Shown here: one piece after another, positions 62,417 to 64,000 of the stretch | Numbering within the stretch: position 1 is the first letter of the stretch | Layout of the letters: each line of letters opens with the position of its first letter | Assembly (NCBI GenBank): GCA_964247055.1 | Contig: OZ176053.1 | Span: 3,286,001 to 3,350,000 of the forward strand | Direction: 5' to 3' | Length of the DNA stretch: 64,000 bases | DNA from: Paragordius varius | Taxonomy: Eukaryota > Nematomorpha | The notes under the pieces: model-generated | What the model was told of the DNA's origin: nothing | Databases searched by the model: none | Seen by the model: only the letters and a program-made list of their open reading frames with translations | Position numbers and translations under genes: made by a program

Positions 62417-63305
62417 TATGCCAAATTTAGGGTCGGCAATGTTTACCAACTTTCAGAATTCAAAACAGTTTGGACGTCCGTTTTTGTGGAAAGTAAACTT
62501 TCAGGTGCTTTATGAGAATTTTAGTAGAGCGTCTAAAATGCAAGCAGATTTTAATAGCATCAAAAGCTCTTCATATAATGTTTATGGGGGTTTTAAAATT
62601 TGAAAAATTATGCATCACTTTTGTCTAAAAACGCCTAGTTTTTACACATTAAAAGAAATAAATAAATTAACTTTTAGTAAACATGTGATTGCCCGTAAGG
62701 TACGTAAAGAATTGTTTGATCAATTAAAAAAACTTAGTTTTTATGATTTATAAAGTCTTATTTATACATGTAAAGTCTGAATTCTTATATTCAGGTCTCA
62801 AATGGATTAGTCACATGTTTACAATAAAAAAAGGCTGAGCCAGTGCATAACGGTTTTAGACATAACTGATACTTTTGGTAAATACAGTCATGTATCCTTT
62901 GTTTTATCAAAAATTTATTTTTTTTTCGTTAAATGGGTATAAATATTTGTTAAAGAATGGAAACAAGAGTTCTTTGCCAAATATTTATACCCATTTTACG
63001 AAAAAAAATAAATTTTTGATAAAATAAAGGATACATGACTGTAAAGCGCCAGTAAACATGTCTTTAAGAAATTTTAACACTTTGTATTGGTTTTTTCTAA
63101 AATCTGATTTTATTAAAAAACTTTCCTTAAAATTATTTTAAATAAAAATTTTATCACGAAGTTTTTATAAAAACCTGCGAAGAATCAGATAATAATTATC
63201 AAGTAACTCGCAAAATTTTTAGATTATAAAAGTTGATGACTTTCCCTATTCAAAAGTATTTATTATATAAATTACATTTTTGACCCTAAATTCGGCACAC
63301 TATGA
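62417..63305. mobile_element. Possible non-autonomous element of about 0.9 kb
   Basis: The left side has tgccaaatttagggtcggc and the right side, inverted, tgtgccgaatttagggtc. The open frame 62418-62603 and a frame near 62641-62752 lie within. No target duplication is clear. A smaller MITE is nested inside. Confidence 0.35.
62885..63041. mobile_element. Tc1-type MITE, near-perfect 157-bp palindrome
   Basis: TA-CAGTCATGTATCC ... ggatacatgactg-TA, with arms of about 65 bp and a short loop. Its first nine terminal bases (CAGTCATGT) equal those of the transposon at 32960-34919, so that transposase may move it. Confidence 0.82.
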
Positions 63306-64000
63306 AACATACTAATTAATTTGAGGTATTTTAGGCCATCGCAAGCGCTTTTGTATCTGAGTTTAATGTTATATTGAAGAAACTAAATAAATCATTTTTT
63401 ATAAGGGCCACTTTTCATGTATTTGAATTTTTAAAAATAGCAGTGTTAAAAGGCCGACTCAATTTTTGGCTTTGGTTACAATTCCGTTCTACAGATTTTA
63501 AAAAACTGTTCCTGACAAATTGTTCTCCATTTCCATTATTTTTTGGGCAAATGCTTCTGATCTGTTTTAAATTTTTTAAGGACTTCCTAATTAGTTAATT
63601 AATTAAAAGCCAAATATAAGTCTAGTTATTTAAAAGACATGATTAGAAAGGATGAAGGGGAAAGAAAACGATACCGACGACAGATGAGGTGGCTGGTAAA
63701 GAAGATGACATTCAATAGGAAGAAATAGACAACAATGCACGCTATATCAAAAAATCGCTTTCGACTTGGGAAATCCAACCAGCTAACCAACTGCACAATT
63801 CTCTTGTCTGCTACTTTCTGAAACTTTAAAATACTATCTATAATATATATATATGTAAATTAAATAATCAAATTATGATTTTCTGACTGTTTAAAACCGC
63901 TTTTTTTGGTTTTAAAAACGGTTTAGGAACCATTTTTTGATTTTTTCTAAAAACCCTTTCAAAAAGTAATATATCGATTCCAATATTGGTTCCGATTTCA
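63306..64000. other. Window end, no gene recognised
   Basis: The open frame 63374-63598 is Phe/Leu-rich and has no family motif. A GC-richer patch at 63640-63830 reads LSTWEIQPANQLHNSLVCYF in one frame but cannot be assigned. Confidence 0.4.

Noticed and set aside
63640-63830. Possible exon at the window end
   Set aside because: The short GC-richer patch has stops in most frames and no recognisable protein; also not a phase-0 CUB continuation that I could support.
1-64000. LTR elements, Polintons, CRISPR arrays, bacterial operons
   Set aside because: No reverse transcriptase, integrase, capsid, LTR pair, spaced repeat array or Shine-Dalgarno-linked genes were seen.

Overview
The window reads as an AT-rich animal (metazoan) genome. 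It carries spliceosomal genes for metazoan-type proteins: phosphorylase kinase beta subunit, TP53RK/Bud32, TXNL1, a BTB-BACK protein, a SERHL-like hydrolase and a multi-CUB secreted or membrane protein. The reading frames show many introns of only 22-33 nt next to introns of several hundred nt. Such mini-introns are known from dicyemid mesozoans, so a dicyemid or another highly reduced animal parasite is my leading guess. This is inference; no rRNA or mitochondrial marker is in the window.

Layout. 1-5.7 kb: a hAT transposon with an 8-bp target duplication (1221-3936), carrying a second, unclassified 1.13-kb repeat inside it. 5.7-18.9 kb: PHKB on the plus strand, 29 exons that join in frame to 1342 aa, with two 25-nt introns at the 5' end and several MITEs in the long introns. 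19.4-22.5 kb: a dense cluster: a SERHL-like gene (-) and TP53RK (+) with 29 bp between start codons, then TP53RK and a BTB-BACK gene (-) with 63 bp between stop codons. 23.8-24.7 kb: a decayed mariner. 25.0-27.3 kb: TXNL1 (-), 8 exons, four of its seven introns being 22-26 nt. 27.6-28.0 kb: a possible small unrecognised gene (+).

28-49 kb is a gene-poor stretch with MITEs. It also holds a second copy of the unclassified repeat, next to an apparently intact 1.96-kb Tc1/mariner-IS630-type transposon at 33-34.9 kb. The transposase of that element is itself interrupted by four introns of 22-26 nt. 49.4-56.3 kb: a CUB-domain gene (+) running off the identified exons, with a 1.5-kb palindrome in one intron. 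56.8-61.5 kb: a large foldback element into which a 3.2-kb hAT transposon inserted. 61.5-64 kb: repeats only.

The genes do not form a pathway. PHKB scaffolds the glycogen phosphorylase kinase holoenzyme, TP53RK belongs to the KEOPS tRNA-modification complex, and TXNL1 is a proteasome-associated thioredoxin. What links them is compact spacing and mini-introns. No LTR element, Polinton or other virus-like fossil was recognised.
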